Shown here piece by piece: positions 1 through 7,875 of a stretch of DNA of 22,830 nt. The notes beneath the pieces were generated by a model. That model was not told the DNA's origin and ran no database searches. It saw only the letters and a program-made list of their open reading frames with translations. The position numbers and the translations under genes were made by a program. This DNA is from Muribaculaceae bacterium (GTDB lineage: Bacteria; Bacteroidota; Bacteroidia; Bacteroidales; Muribaculaceae), in NCBI GenBank assembly GCA_022511505.1, contig JAFLTK010000229.1:1-22830 (forward strand), in the 5' to 3' direction. The number at the start of each line of letters is the position of its first letter. The stretch's first letter is position 1.

Positions 1-1041
1 ACCTTTGGCGCGGCTCAAATAAAGAGTAGTAGCACCTTCGGCCGAAGCGGGAACAACAACTTGCGCAACCTGGTAGTCACTCTTGCCAGAACCTGTCTCA
101 AGACTTGCAGCGATATCTGTAGTGGCAGCATTACCTGAAACGTTGGTACCAACTTTGTAAGGGTTATAACCACAGATATAAATAATATCACCGGCTTTCA
201 GAGCCTTATCAAGTTTAAGCCCGGCATAGAGAGTGTTAGTACCAAGTTTAAGAGCGTTTTTACCAGTTGATTTCATATCATCAGGAACATCAGCGGCATA
301 AGCGGCACTTTCAGTGCTTGGATTAGCCGTTCCATCAATAGTCAACGTACCACCTTTGGTTGAAACGGTAGTACCGGTAGAAATTGCATTACCGTCTGAC
401 TGCCAGTGGAACAGGGTGCCGTAGAAGTCACCGGGCTCTTCGCCACCGGGCTCCTCGCCACCTTCCTCGGTTACAGTATACTTAACACCCATGAAACCAC
501 CACCAAAACCGGTAGCATAAAGAGTGTAGGTACCGGGGGCAACAGAAGCCTCTGTTGCTACAAAGCCATTGTTGGTACCACCCATTGCAACCTCATTTGT
601 TTCACCGGCGATTGTGATTTTGTCTCCGGTTGACTGATTGTAAAGATTGACACTGCGGCTTGTACCGGCGGCTTCAAAATAGACTTTAAAATTGGTAACA
701 GGCTTAGTAATAACTACTGTGTAAGAAACGCAACCTGCACCATTAGGAGTACCGGCAAGATTGTCGGCATCAGGTGCCGATGACATGCGCATCTGAGTTG
801 ATTTTGAACACAGAGAAGTACCAACAGTACCATCGGCAAAAGTGGCACCACTGACTACACCTTTGTTAGAAGAACCGTCTTGGTTGGCAGTCATTGTGAC
901 TGCTGTACCTTGGGTTCTAAGGACTTCACCAGCCTTAGGAGCACCCTGGTCATTACCCTGAATAGTGTACTCTACATCAGCGGCAAAACCCATCGCGGCA
1001 CCCACCAACATTGCGGTGAATAACGTAAATAGTTTTTTCAT
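1..1041 (-). CDS. Secreted two-domain protein, partial (C-terminus off the left edge)
   Basis: The frame is open without a stop from ATG at 1041 to the window edge (347 codons). Residues 1-19 (MKKLFTLFTAMLVGAAMGFA) form a signal peptide with likely cleavage after FAA. Residues about 20-188 and 206-347 look like two beta-rich domains, the second with a pattern (GTLTIDG, LYAGLKL, DIIYICGYN, TLYLSRAKG) common in jelly-roll-like modules of secreted Bacteroidales proteins. They are joined by a short acidic linker (TEEGGEEPGGEEPG, about residues 191-205) encoded by a 15-base tandem repeat. Exported, probably surface or periplasmic. Function is not recognisable and no catalytic motif is seen; the C-terminus, where a sorting tag might sit, is outside the window. 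Confident as a gene, low confidence on function. Confidence 0.85.
   Translation of the reverse strand, partial: MKKLFTLFTAMLVGAAMGFAADVEYTIQGNDQGAPKAGEVLRTQGTAVTMTANQDGSSNKGVVSGATFADGTVGTSLCSKSTQMRMSSAPDADNLAGTPNGAGCVSYTVVITKPVTNFKVYFEAAGTSRSVNLYNQSTGDKITIAGETNEVAMGGTNNGFVATEASVAPGTYTLYATGFGGGFMGVKYTVTEEGGEEPGGEEPGDFYGTLFHWQSDGNAISTGTTVSTKGGTLTIDGTANPSTESAAYAADVPDDMKSTGKNALKLGTNTLYAGLKLDKALKAGDIIYICGYNPYKVGTNVSGNAATTDIAASLETGSGKSDYQVAQVVVPASAEGATTLYLSRAKG
430..459 (-). repeat. 15-base tandem repeat encoding the EEPGG linker
   Basis: Two adjacent 15-base units (430-444 and 445-459) differ at one position and encode two copies of a Gly-Glu-Glu-Pro-Gly unit in the linker between the two domains of the partial secreted protein. 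Slippage at such a repeat could vary the linker length. Confidence 0.7.
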
Positions 1042-1158
1042 GTTTAGAGATTTATGTTAATAAAAAAAGATTAGTTTTTAAGGTAATTGTGGTCTGTTCA
1101 AAAGGCTCAAATAACAGTCTAAAACGTTGATTGCGTGGAGAGGCACCTTTTCAAGTCG

Positions 1159-1166
1159 CAAATATA
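1159..1166 (-). promoter_or_regulatory. Bacteroidota -7 box upstream of the partial secreted protein
   Basis: On the minus strand this reads TATATTTG, matching the Bacteroidota -7 consensus TAnnTTTG. No clean TTTG lies about 20 bases further upstream, where the sequence is a run of A and T. If used, the leader would be about 110 bases before ATG at 1041. Confidence 0.5.
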
Positions 1167-1303
1167 GTAAGAATTTTTGAATTTAAAAAATATTTTTTTA
1201 ATGGGATATGATTTCTCATAAATCAGAGCAACGGGAGGAGTCTTCACCTAACGCTAATTCCCCATAGGGAAGATAGTTATACTCTTGATTTATCGCTTCC
1301 TTT

Positions 1304-1346
1304 AAAAAATTCTCGGCATAAGACCATTAGCCTCATGCCGAGAATT
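1304..1346 (-). terminator. Rho-independent terminator of the M3 peptidase gene
   Basis: A perfect 12-bp inverted repeat (1308-1319 with 1335-1346) encloses a 15-base loop. On the minus strand the second arm ends in a run of six T (1309 down to 1304), as expected for an intrinsic terminator about 37 bases after the peptidase stop codon. Confidence 0.85.
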
Positions 1347-1382
1347 AATAACTATCTGATATCTACTAATTATTCTCTACTG

Positions 1383-3551
1383 TCATTTGCCGCCAATGTT
1401 GCTGAGGTCGATTTTGACGGGGTCTTTGACGGGGTCAAGGCCGCGGTTGCGCAGGAGGGCGTCGACCTTGGGCTCATGGCCGCGGAAACGGACATAGAGG
1501 GTCATCGGGTCTTCACTGCCGCCGGCTTCGAGGATGTTTTCGCGGAACGAGCGCGCGGTCTCAGGGTCAAAGATGCCTTTCTCGGCAAAGAGTTCAAAGC
1601 CGTCGCTATCAAGCACCTCGGCCCAGAGGTAGGTGTAGTAACCCGAGGCATAACCGTCGCTGCCAAAGATATGCTTGAAGTAGGGGCTGCGATAGCGGAA
1701 CTGCACCTCGGCGGGCATGTTCAGGCGCCCGGCAACGTTGCGCTCAAAGGCCTCAACGTCAACATCCTCGGTGGGGTTCAACTTGCCCCACTGCAGGTCG
1801 AGAAGGGCGGCGCCAACAAGTTCGGTGGTGGTGAAGCCCTGATTGTGGGTCGACGCGGCCTGGAGTTTGGTAATCAGCGAGTCGGGGATGACCTCACCGG
1901 TCTTGTAATGGAAGGCATACTCCTTGAGTAGTTCGGGTTCGAGAGCCCAGTGTTCATGAATCTGAGAGGGCAGTTCGACAAAGTCGCGGTCAACGTTTGT
2001 GCCGCTCTGGCTACGGAGGGCAGCACGCGAAAGCATGCCGTGAAGACCGTGGCCAAACTCGTGGAACATGGTCTCTACCTCGTCGAGAGTGAGCAGCGCG
2101 GGAGCGTCGGCAGTAGGACGGCTAAAGTTTCCGACGTTGTAGATGATGGGACGGCCAACGGTCCCGTCCGGATCGACAAACGAGCCCTTGAACTCACTCA
2201 TCCATGCGCCCTGACGCTTAGATTCGCGCGGGAAATAGTCGGTCATAAAGACGGCGAGGTGCTTGCCTTCGGCATCCTTGACGTCATAAACCTTTACCTC
2301 GGGGTGATACTTGGGAGCATCGGGCATCTCGGTGAATGTGATGCCATATAGACGCTCGGCCATGGTGAAGATGCCGCGGCGCACGTTGTCGAGGGCAAAG
2401 TACCGGCGCACCTCGTTCTCGTCGAGGTTATACTTGTTGCGGCGCACTTTCTCGGCATAGTAGTAATAATCCCAGGGGGCGATGGTGAAGTTGCCACCCT
2501 CGGCATCGACAACGGCCTGCATCTCCTTGACCTCGTCGGCCACGCGATTTATGGCCGGTTGCCAGATGTGGAGCAACAGATCTTCGGCGGCCTGAGTAGT
2601 CTTGGCCATGACGTTGGCGGTCATATAGGCGGCATAGTCGGGATAGCCGAGCAGCGAGGCCTTGACGGCGCGAGTCTTGAGGATGTCGTTGATAACGGGG
2701 TAGTTGTTGTATTCGCCCGACGATGCCAGCGAGGTGTAGGCTTCATACATGGCACGGCGAAGGTCGCGATTGTCGGCATACTGAAGAAGGGGCAGACGGC
2801 TGGGGGCATGGAGGGTGAACACCCATTTGCCCTCGTGACCGCGAGCCTTTGCCTCGTCGGCAGCCTGGTCGATGCTCGAAGCGGGGAGGCCGGCGAGTTT
2901 GGCCGGGTCGTCGACAACGAGCTCGTAGGCGTTGGTTGCATTCAGCAGGTTCTTGTTGAACTTCAGATAGAGGTCGGTCAGGCGGGTGTTGACCTTGCTG
3001 AGTTCCTCTTTTTTGGCATCGTCGAGCAGAGCGCCGGCGCGCACAAACGATTTATAGTATTCCTCAACGGCGCGACGTCGGGGGCCGGTCAGGTTGAGGT
3101 TGTCACGGTTGTCATAGAGGGTCTTGAAGCGCTGGAACAGGCGGTCGTCCATCATCATCTGGTCAGAGTGGACCGAGTAGGCGGGATAGGCAACTTCGGC
3201 AATCTCGACCATCTCGGGCGACGACAGCGACTCGTCGAGCGAACTGAACACGAGCATAACACGGTTGAGCAGGTCGCCCGATTTCTCAAAGGCAAGGACA
3301 GTGTTGTCAAACGTCGGTGCCTCCGGGTTGTTGATAATTGCCTCAACAGCGGCCTTCTGCTCGGCGATACCCTGCTGCAGAGCGGGGATATAGTCGCTAT
3401 ACTGAATCTGCTCAAAGGGCGGAATCTCGTAGGGCGTGGTATAGGGCGCCAAGAATGGATTTTGATGCTCCTGACTCATTGCTAAGACCGGATTTAGGGT
3501 GGCCGTCAGCGCAAGGCCGCCTACCACCGTGGTTAATAATTGTTTTCTCAT
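1383..3551 (-). CDS. dcp: Secreted M3-family zinc metallopeptidase (peptidyl-dipeptidase Dcp-like)
   Basis: 722 residues, the usual length for the Dcp/oligopeptidase A group. The zinc motif HEFGH is at 497-501 (H497, E498, H501) inside TMFHEFGHGLHGML, and the third ligand is E526 in FVELPSQ. These peptidases remove dipeptides from the C-termini of oligopeptides. The start is placed at ATG 3551 rather than an in-frame ATG 36 bases earlier, because MRKQLLTTVVGGLALTATL begins a good signal peptide ending near LAMS; this predicts a periplasmic or lipid-free exported enzyme. It lies 53 bases after the EEP-family gene, so read-through from that operon is possible, but it has its own terminator. The symbol follows the family; exact specificity (Dcp or PrlC type) cannot be told from the sequence. 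Confidence 0.93.
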   Translation of the reverse strand: MRKQLLTTVVGGLALTATLNPVLAMSQEHQNPFLAPYTTPYEIPPFEQIQYSDYIPALQQGIAEQKAAVEAIINNPEAPTFDNTVLAFEKSGDLLNRVMLVFSSLDESLSSPEMVEIAEVAYPAYSVHSDQMMMDDRLFQRFKTLYDNRDNLNLTGPRRRAVEEYYKSFVRAGALLDDAKKEELSKVNTRLTDLYLKFNKNLLNATNAYELVVDDPAKLAGLPASSIDQAADEAKARGHEGKWVFTLHAPSRLPLLQYADNRDLRRAMYEAYTSLASSGEYNNYPVINDILKTRAVKASLLGYPDYAAYMTANVMAKTTQAAEDLLLHIWQPAINRVADEVKEMQAVVDAEGGNFTIAPWDYYYYAEKVRRNKYNLDENEVRRYFALDNVRRGIFTMAERLYGITFTEMPDAPKYHPEVKVYDVKDAEGKHLAVFMTDYFPRESKRQGAWMSEFKGSFVDPDGTVGRPIIYNVGNFSRPTADAPALLTLDEVETMFHEFGHGLHGMLSRAALRSQSGTNVDRDFVELPSQIHEHWALEPELLKEYAFHYKTGEVIPDSLITKLQAASTHNQGFTTTELVGAALLDLQWGKLNPTEDVDVEAFERNVAGRLNMPAEVQFRYRSPYFKHIFGSDGYASGYYTYLWAEVLDSDGFELFAEKGIFDPETARSFRENILEAGGSEDPMTLYVRFRGHEPKVDALLRNRGLDPVKDPVKIDLSNIGGK

Positions 3552-3604
3552 TGCTCTGAAAGTTATGATTGATTTTATATTTGACAACGACTATCGACGA
3601 TGGT

Positions 3605-4756
3605 TTATTTCGCTTCGAGAAGAAATTCCATCATGACCGGGAAATGGTCGCTATACCTGAACGTCTGGTCACAGTCGTAATACAGCGGTTTAAGGTCGCC
3701 CCGATAGAGGGTGTGGTCAATGCGGAAATACATTTTACTATAATAGTAGGTAATCAGCGGACCGAAGCCAACATTGCGGTAGACGCTACGCAACCTGGTA
3801 CCGTCACAAACGTGACGCACTGACCAGCAATTCTGGACGTCGTTAAAGTCGCCGGTGACAATCAGATTCTCCTTAATGCGCGGGTCGGTCAGAATCATCT
3901 GGCGGATAGTGTCGGCCTGGGCGGCGCGCTGCTTGAACGCGCGGCCGAGTTTGCGGAACACTTTTCCGCGCAATTTTGACAATTCTTTGCGGTCGGCCGA
4001 CGCTTTAAGGACGTCGGTATACAGCGCTTTGTCGGCCATCGTCAACCCTAACGACTGGAGGTGGACATTAATTATCGTAAACTCGCGGCCATCGGGCAAC
4101 GTAACATTAACCGCTTGTGACTGAGCATAGTAACCGTTATGCGCTTTGAACCATAACACCTCAAATGGAAATTTGGAGAAGACGGCAAGGTTGACACCCT
4201 GACGATAGTGGGCCTCAGAATGTGGGTAGCGCTCGAGGAGGGCGTCGACTTGATGCTTCTTCAAATGCCACGGCTCATAGGGCCCGACAACCTCAATCTC
4301 CTGAATGACAATTATATCGGGGTCTTTCTCGAGGAAATACTCATAGAACGGGTTGTCGCCGTTTGGTAGATATTCTCCATTGGCCGGCTCGAAGTCGTGG
4401 GCGTTGAAACTCATGAGGGTGAACGCGCTCTGCTGCTCGGTCGGAGTAAGAGTCGGGGTAATCAAACCGTTGACATTCAGTGGGCAAAACTCGAGGGCCG
4501 ACTGTAGGGTCAGCACAATAGCGGCGATGCCAACCACCATCAGTCTACGTGAGAAAAACGCGACAAAGACGGTCACAACCACGTTGGCAATCAATATCGC
4601 ACCGTATGCAAGAGTCAAAATACCGGCGAGAGGCATCTTTACGGGGTCTATGTAACATGCCCAGCCGGCCGCTACCGTCAGCATGGCAACCATGACCACG
4701 ATACCGACTATCGCGGCTGCTACAAATCGGTTTTTCAGAATCAGCGGTGTTTTCAT
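3605..4756 (-). CDS. Membrane-anchored endonuclease/exonuclease/phosphatase (EEP) family protein
   Basis: 383 residues. Three hydrophobic segments at about 11-34, 43-68 and 72-88 anchor the protein, followed by an EEP (DNase I-like) domain from about 112 to the end. The family motifs are all present: LMSFNAHD (N118), DIIVIQE (E153), INVHLQS (N230, H232), TGDFND (D303, N305), FRIDH (D347, H348) and YSDHFPV (D370, H371). The enzyme should be a metal-dependent phosphodiesterase or phosphatase, but the substrate (nucleic acid, lipid headgroup or other) cannot be read from the sequence. Its ATG overlaps the stop of the upstream rhomboid gene by four bases (ATGA), which implies translational coupling. 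Confidence 0.9.
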   Translation of the reverse strand: MKTPLILKNRFVAAAIVGIVVMVAMLTVAAGWACYIDPVKMPLAGILTLAYGAILIANVVVTVFVAFFSRRLMVVGIAAIVLTLQSALEFCPLNVNGLITPTLTPTEQQSAFTLMSFNAHDFEPANGEYLPNGDNPFYEYFLEKDPDIIVIQEIEVVGPYEPWHLKKHQVDALLERYPHSEAHYRQGVNLAVFSKFPFEVLWFKAHNGYYAQSQAVNVTLPDGREFTIINVHLQSLGLTMADKALYTDVLKASADRKELSKLRGKVFRKLGRAFKQRAAQADTIRQMILTDPRIKENLIVTGDFNDVQNCWSVRHVCDGTRLRSVYRNVGFGPLITYYYSKMYFRIDHTLYRGDLKPLYYDCDQTFRYSDHFPVMMEFLLEAK

Positions 4757-5622
4757 TTTGGAGGAGAATTCTTAGAGCCGGCGCTGAACAGGGTTGCACG
4801 CTCGGCCGGGGTCAGCGATGTGTAGCCCGAGCGACGTATCTTGTCGAGAATGGCGTCGATAGTGGCTTGAGACGGAGCCTCAGTCGAGGTTGTCGCCGCT
4901 TTGGGCGCACGGCGAGGTCGATTTATAAGGGCGCGGAAGGCCTCGATTACGCGCTTTAGCGGCCACGCCAAGTCGATTCCTCGTCGCAATGCAAGGGCAT
5001 AGACTACGCCCATCAACGCCCCGCCAAGGTGGGCGATGTGTCCGCCGAGGTTGCTTCCGCCCGAACTGACAAAAAGCACGTCGATACCTATCGTGACAAT
5101 TGCAATCCACTTGAGTTTAACATTGCCAATCAGTAGCAATTGCACTGAGTAGTTGGGAATTATCATTGCAGTAGCCGCGACGATGGCGCTAATGGCCGCG
5201 CTCGAGCCAATCAAGCATCCGCCTCCGCCGGCAGTCAGCAAGAACACCAGCGCGCCGGCAATACCACCATATATATATATAGGCAGCAACCGCCACGAGA
5301 GGTTGAACGCCGTGAAGATTGTCCCAAACCAGTAGAGCCATATCATGTTGAACAGCAAGTGAGTGACGTCAAACTGCACAAACATATAGGTCAGCAACGT
5401 CCACGGCGCCCGCACAAGCAACGTCCACGAGCCGGGCAACTCGACGGCGCCAAGCGACGCCTCCAGTAGCGACGGGTTTCCCGACAAGCCGCCAACAATA
5501 GCCAATATCCTGAGAATCAGAAAGATGGCAACGTTGACAACGACGAGTTTAACCGTCACCGACCACTGCAACCACTGTCCTTTCAGCCGTCCGAATTTGC
5601 TAAACACTTCCATAACAGCCAT
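4753..5622 (-). CDS. Rhomboid family intramembrane serine protease (second of a pair)
   Basis: 289 residues with about six membrane segments. Rhomboid signatures are intact: HLLFNM at 88-93 (H88, N92), the nucleophile S141 in LIGSSAAI (GxSx), and catalytic H198 in HIAHLGG. After the last helix a basic cytoplasmic tail of about 75 residues is present, with Pro, Ala and Thr-rich stretches and a short helical end. Rhomboids cleave membrane-spanning segments of substrate proteins within the inner membrane. It starts 7 bases after the stop of the other rhomboid and overlaps the EEP gene by four bases. ATG 5622 is used; an ATG three codons later (5613) is an alternative. Substrate unknown. Confidence 0.92.
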   Translation of the reverse strand: MAVMEVFSKFGRLKGQWLQWSVTVKLVVVNVAIFLILRILAIVGGLSGNPSLLEASLGAVELPGSWTLLVRAPWTLLTYMFVQFDVTHLLFNMIWLYWFGTIFTAFNLSWRLLPIYIYGGIAGALVFLLTAGGGGCLIGSSAAISAIVAATAMIIPNYSVQLLLIGNVKLKWIAIVTIGIDVLFVSSGGSNLGGHIAHLGGALMGVVYALALRRGIDLAWPLKRVIEAFRALINRPRRAPKAATTSTEAPSQATIDAILDKIRRSGYTSLTPAERATLFSAGSKNSPPK

Positions 5623-5629
5623 TTATAGG

Positions 5630-6388
5630 TCAAAATCCTCTGTGCAAGTCGCCTCGACGTTTCCAGTACCAAATCATGAAGAAGCCAAAAAGCATGCCTC
5701 CAAGGTGGGCAAAATGAGCCACACTATCGGCAAAACCGGCCGCATTGCTAAGGCCCATCAGTATCTCAATGACCATAAAGCCGGCAACCATATACTTGGC
5801 CTTAATCGGAATCGGGATAAAGAACAGATACATAGGCTGATTGGGGTAAATCATCGCAAACGCGAGCAAAACGCCATAGACCGAACCCGAGGCACCGATT
5901 GTCAACATCGCGTTGTTTAGGAACATGTTGACAACCTCCATTCCTTGGCCCGAGTGGAGCGTTTCGTTGAGCATTTCCTTGACGGTGTCGGCTGATAGAC
6001 CCGCCCGGTGGCCAAACCAGTCACAAAAACTATTGACCCATGTCAACGCCCAGACTCCCTCCTGAATCAGCGCTGCGCCGATGCCACACGATATATAATA
6101 AAACAGAAAGCGACCACTCCCCAGCGTGCGCTCAATCGCCGTGCCAAAGAAAAACAACGTGAACATATTGAAAAACACGTGGGCGATACTTTGGGTCGAG
6201 TGCATGAACATATATGTAAACAACTGTGCCGGGTTGAAATCGGGGGCCGTGAAATAGTGTAACGCCCCATATTTCATCACGTTACCATAGACACCGGGCT
6301 GGCTACTGAACGTAATAAACATAAACAGCCAGATAATCAAGTTTATAATAATCAGGTTTTTAGTAACCGGGGGCATTTGTCGGAACAT
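5630..6388 (-). CDS. Rhomboid family intramembrane serine protease (first of a pair)
   Basis: 252 residues. The rhomboid core is complete: HVFFNM at 70-75, nucleophile S167 in TIGASGSVYG, and catalytic H228 in HFAHLGG, with a short basic C-terminus (WKRRGDLHRGF). Compared with its neighbour it carries an extra soluble-looking insertion between helices (about residues 117-158, acidic and amphipathic). It is the first gene of the rhomboid-rhomboid-EEP operon, with a -7 box close upstream. ATG 6388 is taken; an ATG four codons in (6376) is possible. Both family members keep all catalytic residues, so neither looks like an inactive pseudo-rhomboid. Confidence 0.93.
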   Translation of the reverse strand: MFRQMPPVTKNLIIINLIIWLFMFITFSSQPGVYGNVMKYGALHYFTAPDFNPAQLFTYMFMHSTQSIAHVFFNMFTLFFFGTAIERTLGSGRFLFYYISCGIGAALIQEGVWALTWVNSFCDWFGHRAGLSADTVKEMLNETLHSGQGMEVVNMFLNNAMLTIGASGSVYGVLLAFAMIYPNQPMYLFFIPIPIKAKYMVAGFMVIEILMGLSNAAGFADSVAHFAHLGGMLFGFFMIWYWKRRGDLHRGF

Positions 6389-6411
6389 AGCAATAATCGT
6401 TTAAATCCACG

Positions 6412-6419
6412 CAAAATTA
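6412..6419 (-). promoter_or_regulatory. Bacteroidota -7 box of the rhomboid-rhomboid-EEP operon
   Basis: On the minus strand this reads TAATTTTG (TAnnTTTG). It lies only 24 bases before the ATG at 6388, giving a very short leader. A canonical TTTG at the -33 position was not found. Confidence 0.55.
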
Positions 6420-6458
6420 CAAAAAAATCTTGACACCGCGAGCATTTTGCCGTTGAAC

Positions 6459-6487
6459 TTTGCGGGCGGTTAAGCGTTGTTATAGTG
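6459..6487 (+). promoter_or_regulatory. Possible promoter of the small repeat protein
   Basis: TTTG (6459-6462) is followed after 18 bases by TATAGTG (6481-6487), a partial match to TAnnTTTG. It lies about 50 bases before ATG 6538. The -7 half is weak. Confidence 0.3.
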
Positions 6488-6537
6488 AAGTCGGGAAAAC
6501 CGGCTATTGATACAACAACCTTTAAAAACTGACCACA

Positions 6538-6918
6538 ATGAAAACGTTCAAAGCAAACACATTGAAATTATTTATCGTAGCCGGCGCCGTTATGGCCGGT
6601 AGTGCATCACTGATGGCTGAGACTCCGACGTTCAACGGCCTGGTAAACAGTGGCAAAGATGCTGTTGTCAACGCGGCCGACACTGTTGCCACCAAGTCGA
6701 CCGATGTCTATAACGTTTCAAAAGATGCTGTTGTCAACACTGCCGATAAGGTTGCGTGCAAGTCGACTAAAGTCTATAAGAAATCAAAGAAAGCCGTTGT
6801 CAACGCTGCCGAGAAGACCGCCGACAAGAGCGTTCAGGTATATGACAAGTCTCGCGACGCCGTTGTCAACACCACCGACAAGAGTGTCAACGCTGTCAAG
6901 AATTTCTTCTCGCGATAA
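6538..6918 (+). CDS. Small exported protein of 22-residue helical repeats
   Basis: 126 residues. A signal peptide covers residues 1-27 (hydrophobic core KLFIVAGAVMAGSASLMA). The mature part is almost entirely three tandem 22-residue repeats (40-61, 62-83, 84-105) and a partial fourth (106-126), each of the form KDAVVNxADxxxxKSxxVYxxS. Composition is Lys, Asp, Ala and Val-rich without Gly or Pro, so it should form amphipathic helices; one Cys (residue about 74) interrupts it. The pattern recalls LEA-like or YtxH-like helical repeat proteins, but I cannot assign it to a family. Own terminator downstream; monocistronic. Likely periplasmic. Function unknown. Confidence 0.85.
   Translation: MKTFKANTLKLFIVAGAVMAGSASLMAETPTFNGLVNSGKDAVVNAADTVATKSTDVYNVSKDAVVNTADKVACKSTKVYKKSKKAVVNAAEKTADKSVQVYDKSRDAVVNTTDKSVNAVKNFFSR
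6655..6915 (+). repeat. 66-base in-frame tandem repeats (3.9 copies)
   Basis: Units at 6655-6720, 6721-6786, 6787-6852 and a truncated, diverged 6853-6915 encode the 22-residue repeats. The best-conserved part of each unit encodes AVVN with identical gttgtcaac codons. Confidence 0.8.
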
Positions 6919-6949
6919 GAAGCTAAAGCAATAACAGTCAAAGCATTAG

Positions 6950-6983
6950 GCGTGGATGTCATTAACGGCGTCCACGCTTTTTT
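6950..6983 (+). terminator. Rho-independent terminator after the repeat protein gene
   Basis: A 7-bp stem GCGTGGA/TCCACGC (6950-6956 with 6971-6977) with a 14-base loop is followed by six T (6978-6983). It lies 31 bases after the stop codon. Confidence 0.85.
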
Positions 6984-7016
6984 CTATTACAATTCATCGA
7001 CGAAAAGGTGTTAAAA

Positions 7017-7048
7017 TTTGGCTATTGGCGAGGATTTTGCTAATTTTG
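7017..7048 (+). promoter_or_regulatory. Canonical Bacteroidota promoter of the mazG-topB operon
   Basis: TTTG at 7017-7020 and TAATTTTG at 7041-7048 are separated by 20 bases, matching the Bacteroidota primary sigma consensus TTTG / TAnnTTTG. The ATG of mazG follows 27 bases later. This is the best promoter in the window. Confidence 0.75.
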
Positions 7049-7075
7049 CAATAAATTTTACCACCTGACCCACCT

Positions 7076-7864
7076 ATGACATCGCGACATTCAAGAGCCG
7101 AAAAGATAGAGGCACTGGGACGCGTTATCGATACGCTCGATATCCTGCGCGTACGTTGCCCGTGGGACGCCAAACAGACCAACGAGAGTTTGCGCCCCAA
7201 CACCATTGAAGAAACATTTGAACTGGCCGAGGCGCTCAGCAACGACGACTCGGCAAACATTGCCAAGGAACTTGGCGACGTGTTGCTCCACATCCTTTTT
7301 TACAGCAAGATTGGAGAAGAAAAGGGCGACTTTGATATTGTAGACGTGGCCGACAAACTCAACGCCAAACTCATCTACCGCCATCCCCACGTGTTTGGCG
7401 ACACTGCCGTCAGTTCGGCCCACGACGTGGAACTCAACTGGGAGCAACTGAAACTCAAGGAGAAAGACGGCAACAAGAGCGTCCTCGCCGGCGTCCCCGC
7501 TGCCCTACCCGCTCTTATCAAGGCCGACCGCATCCAGGAGAAGGCGGCCAACGTTGGCTTTGACTGGGAGACCCCCGAGCAGGTGTGGGAAAAGGTCAAG
7601 GAGGAGGTTGCCGAGGTCGAGACCGAGATTAAAAGCGCCGACCGTGACCGCATCGAGAGCGAGATGGGCGACTTGCTGTTCAGCGTGGTCAATGCCGCGC
7701 GTCTTTATGGCGTCAATCCCGAAAATGCGCTCGAAAAAACGAACAAAAAGTTTATTTATCGGTTTAATTATATAGAGCAACAGGCCCGTCTGGCCGGACG
7801 ACGTCTCAACGAGATGACTCTCGAAGAAATGGACGCCCTCTGGAACGAGGCCAAGAATAGTTAA
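7076..7864 (+). CDS. mazG: Nucleoside triphosphate pyrophosphohydrolase MazG
   Basis: 262 residues, matching the usual two-domain MazG length. The N-terminal domain shows RCPWDAKQTNESL (27-39), the metal-binding pair E46xxE49 in IEETFELAEAL, and E65xxD68 in KELGDVLLHILF; YRHPHVFGD follows. The second domain has GFDWETPEQVWEK and the related pattern KEEVAEVE...EMGDLLFSVVNAAR. The enzyme hydrolyses NTPs and dNTPs to monophosphate and pyrophosphate and removes aberrant nucleotides from the cytoplasmic pool. First gene of the operon, with a canonical promoter. The next gene starts 11 bases after its stop. Confidence 0.96.
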   Translation: MTSRHSRAEKIEALGRVIDTLDILRVRCPWDAKQTNESLRPNTIEETFELAEALSNDDSANIAKELGDVLLHILFYSKIGEEKGDFDIVDVADKLNAKLIYRHPHVFGDTAVSSAHDVELNWEQLKLKEKDGNKSVLAGVPAALPALIKADRIQEKAANVGFDWETPEQVWEKVKEEVAEVETEIKSADRDRIESEMGDLLFSVVNAARLYGVNPENALEKTNKKFIYRFNYIEQQARLAGRRLNEMTLEEMDALWNEAKNS

Positions 7865-7875
7865 TATTCATCACA

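Larger units (their letters stand above)
1042..1382. other. Intergenic region of 341 bases
   Basis: This stretch lies between two minus-strand genes. It holds the putative leader and -7 box of the left gene (1042-1166), an AT-rich upstream tract (about 1167-1200), a protein-like open fragment on the minus strand (1216-1326), and the terminator of the M3 peptidase gene (1304-1346). No RNA gene was recognised. Confidence 0.7.

Noticed and set aside
2559..3485. Long plus-strand open frame (308 codons) opposite the M3 peptidase
   Set aside because: Composition is that of an antisense shadow (Val, Gly, Leu-rich), with no signal or domain, and it lies wholly inside a confident peptidase gene.
3552..3587. 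Upstream ATG start (3587) for the M3 peptidase
   Set aside because: It would put 12 extra residues (MSNIKSIITFRA) before a clear signal peptide; ATG 3551 is the better start.
4753..6388. Rhomboids as processing proteases (rhombosortase-like) for the tagged secreted proteins
   Set aside because: The tags lack the GlyGly-CTERM layout (no C-terminal membrane helix followed by basic residues), and the loci are 7 kb apart on different operons.
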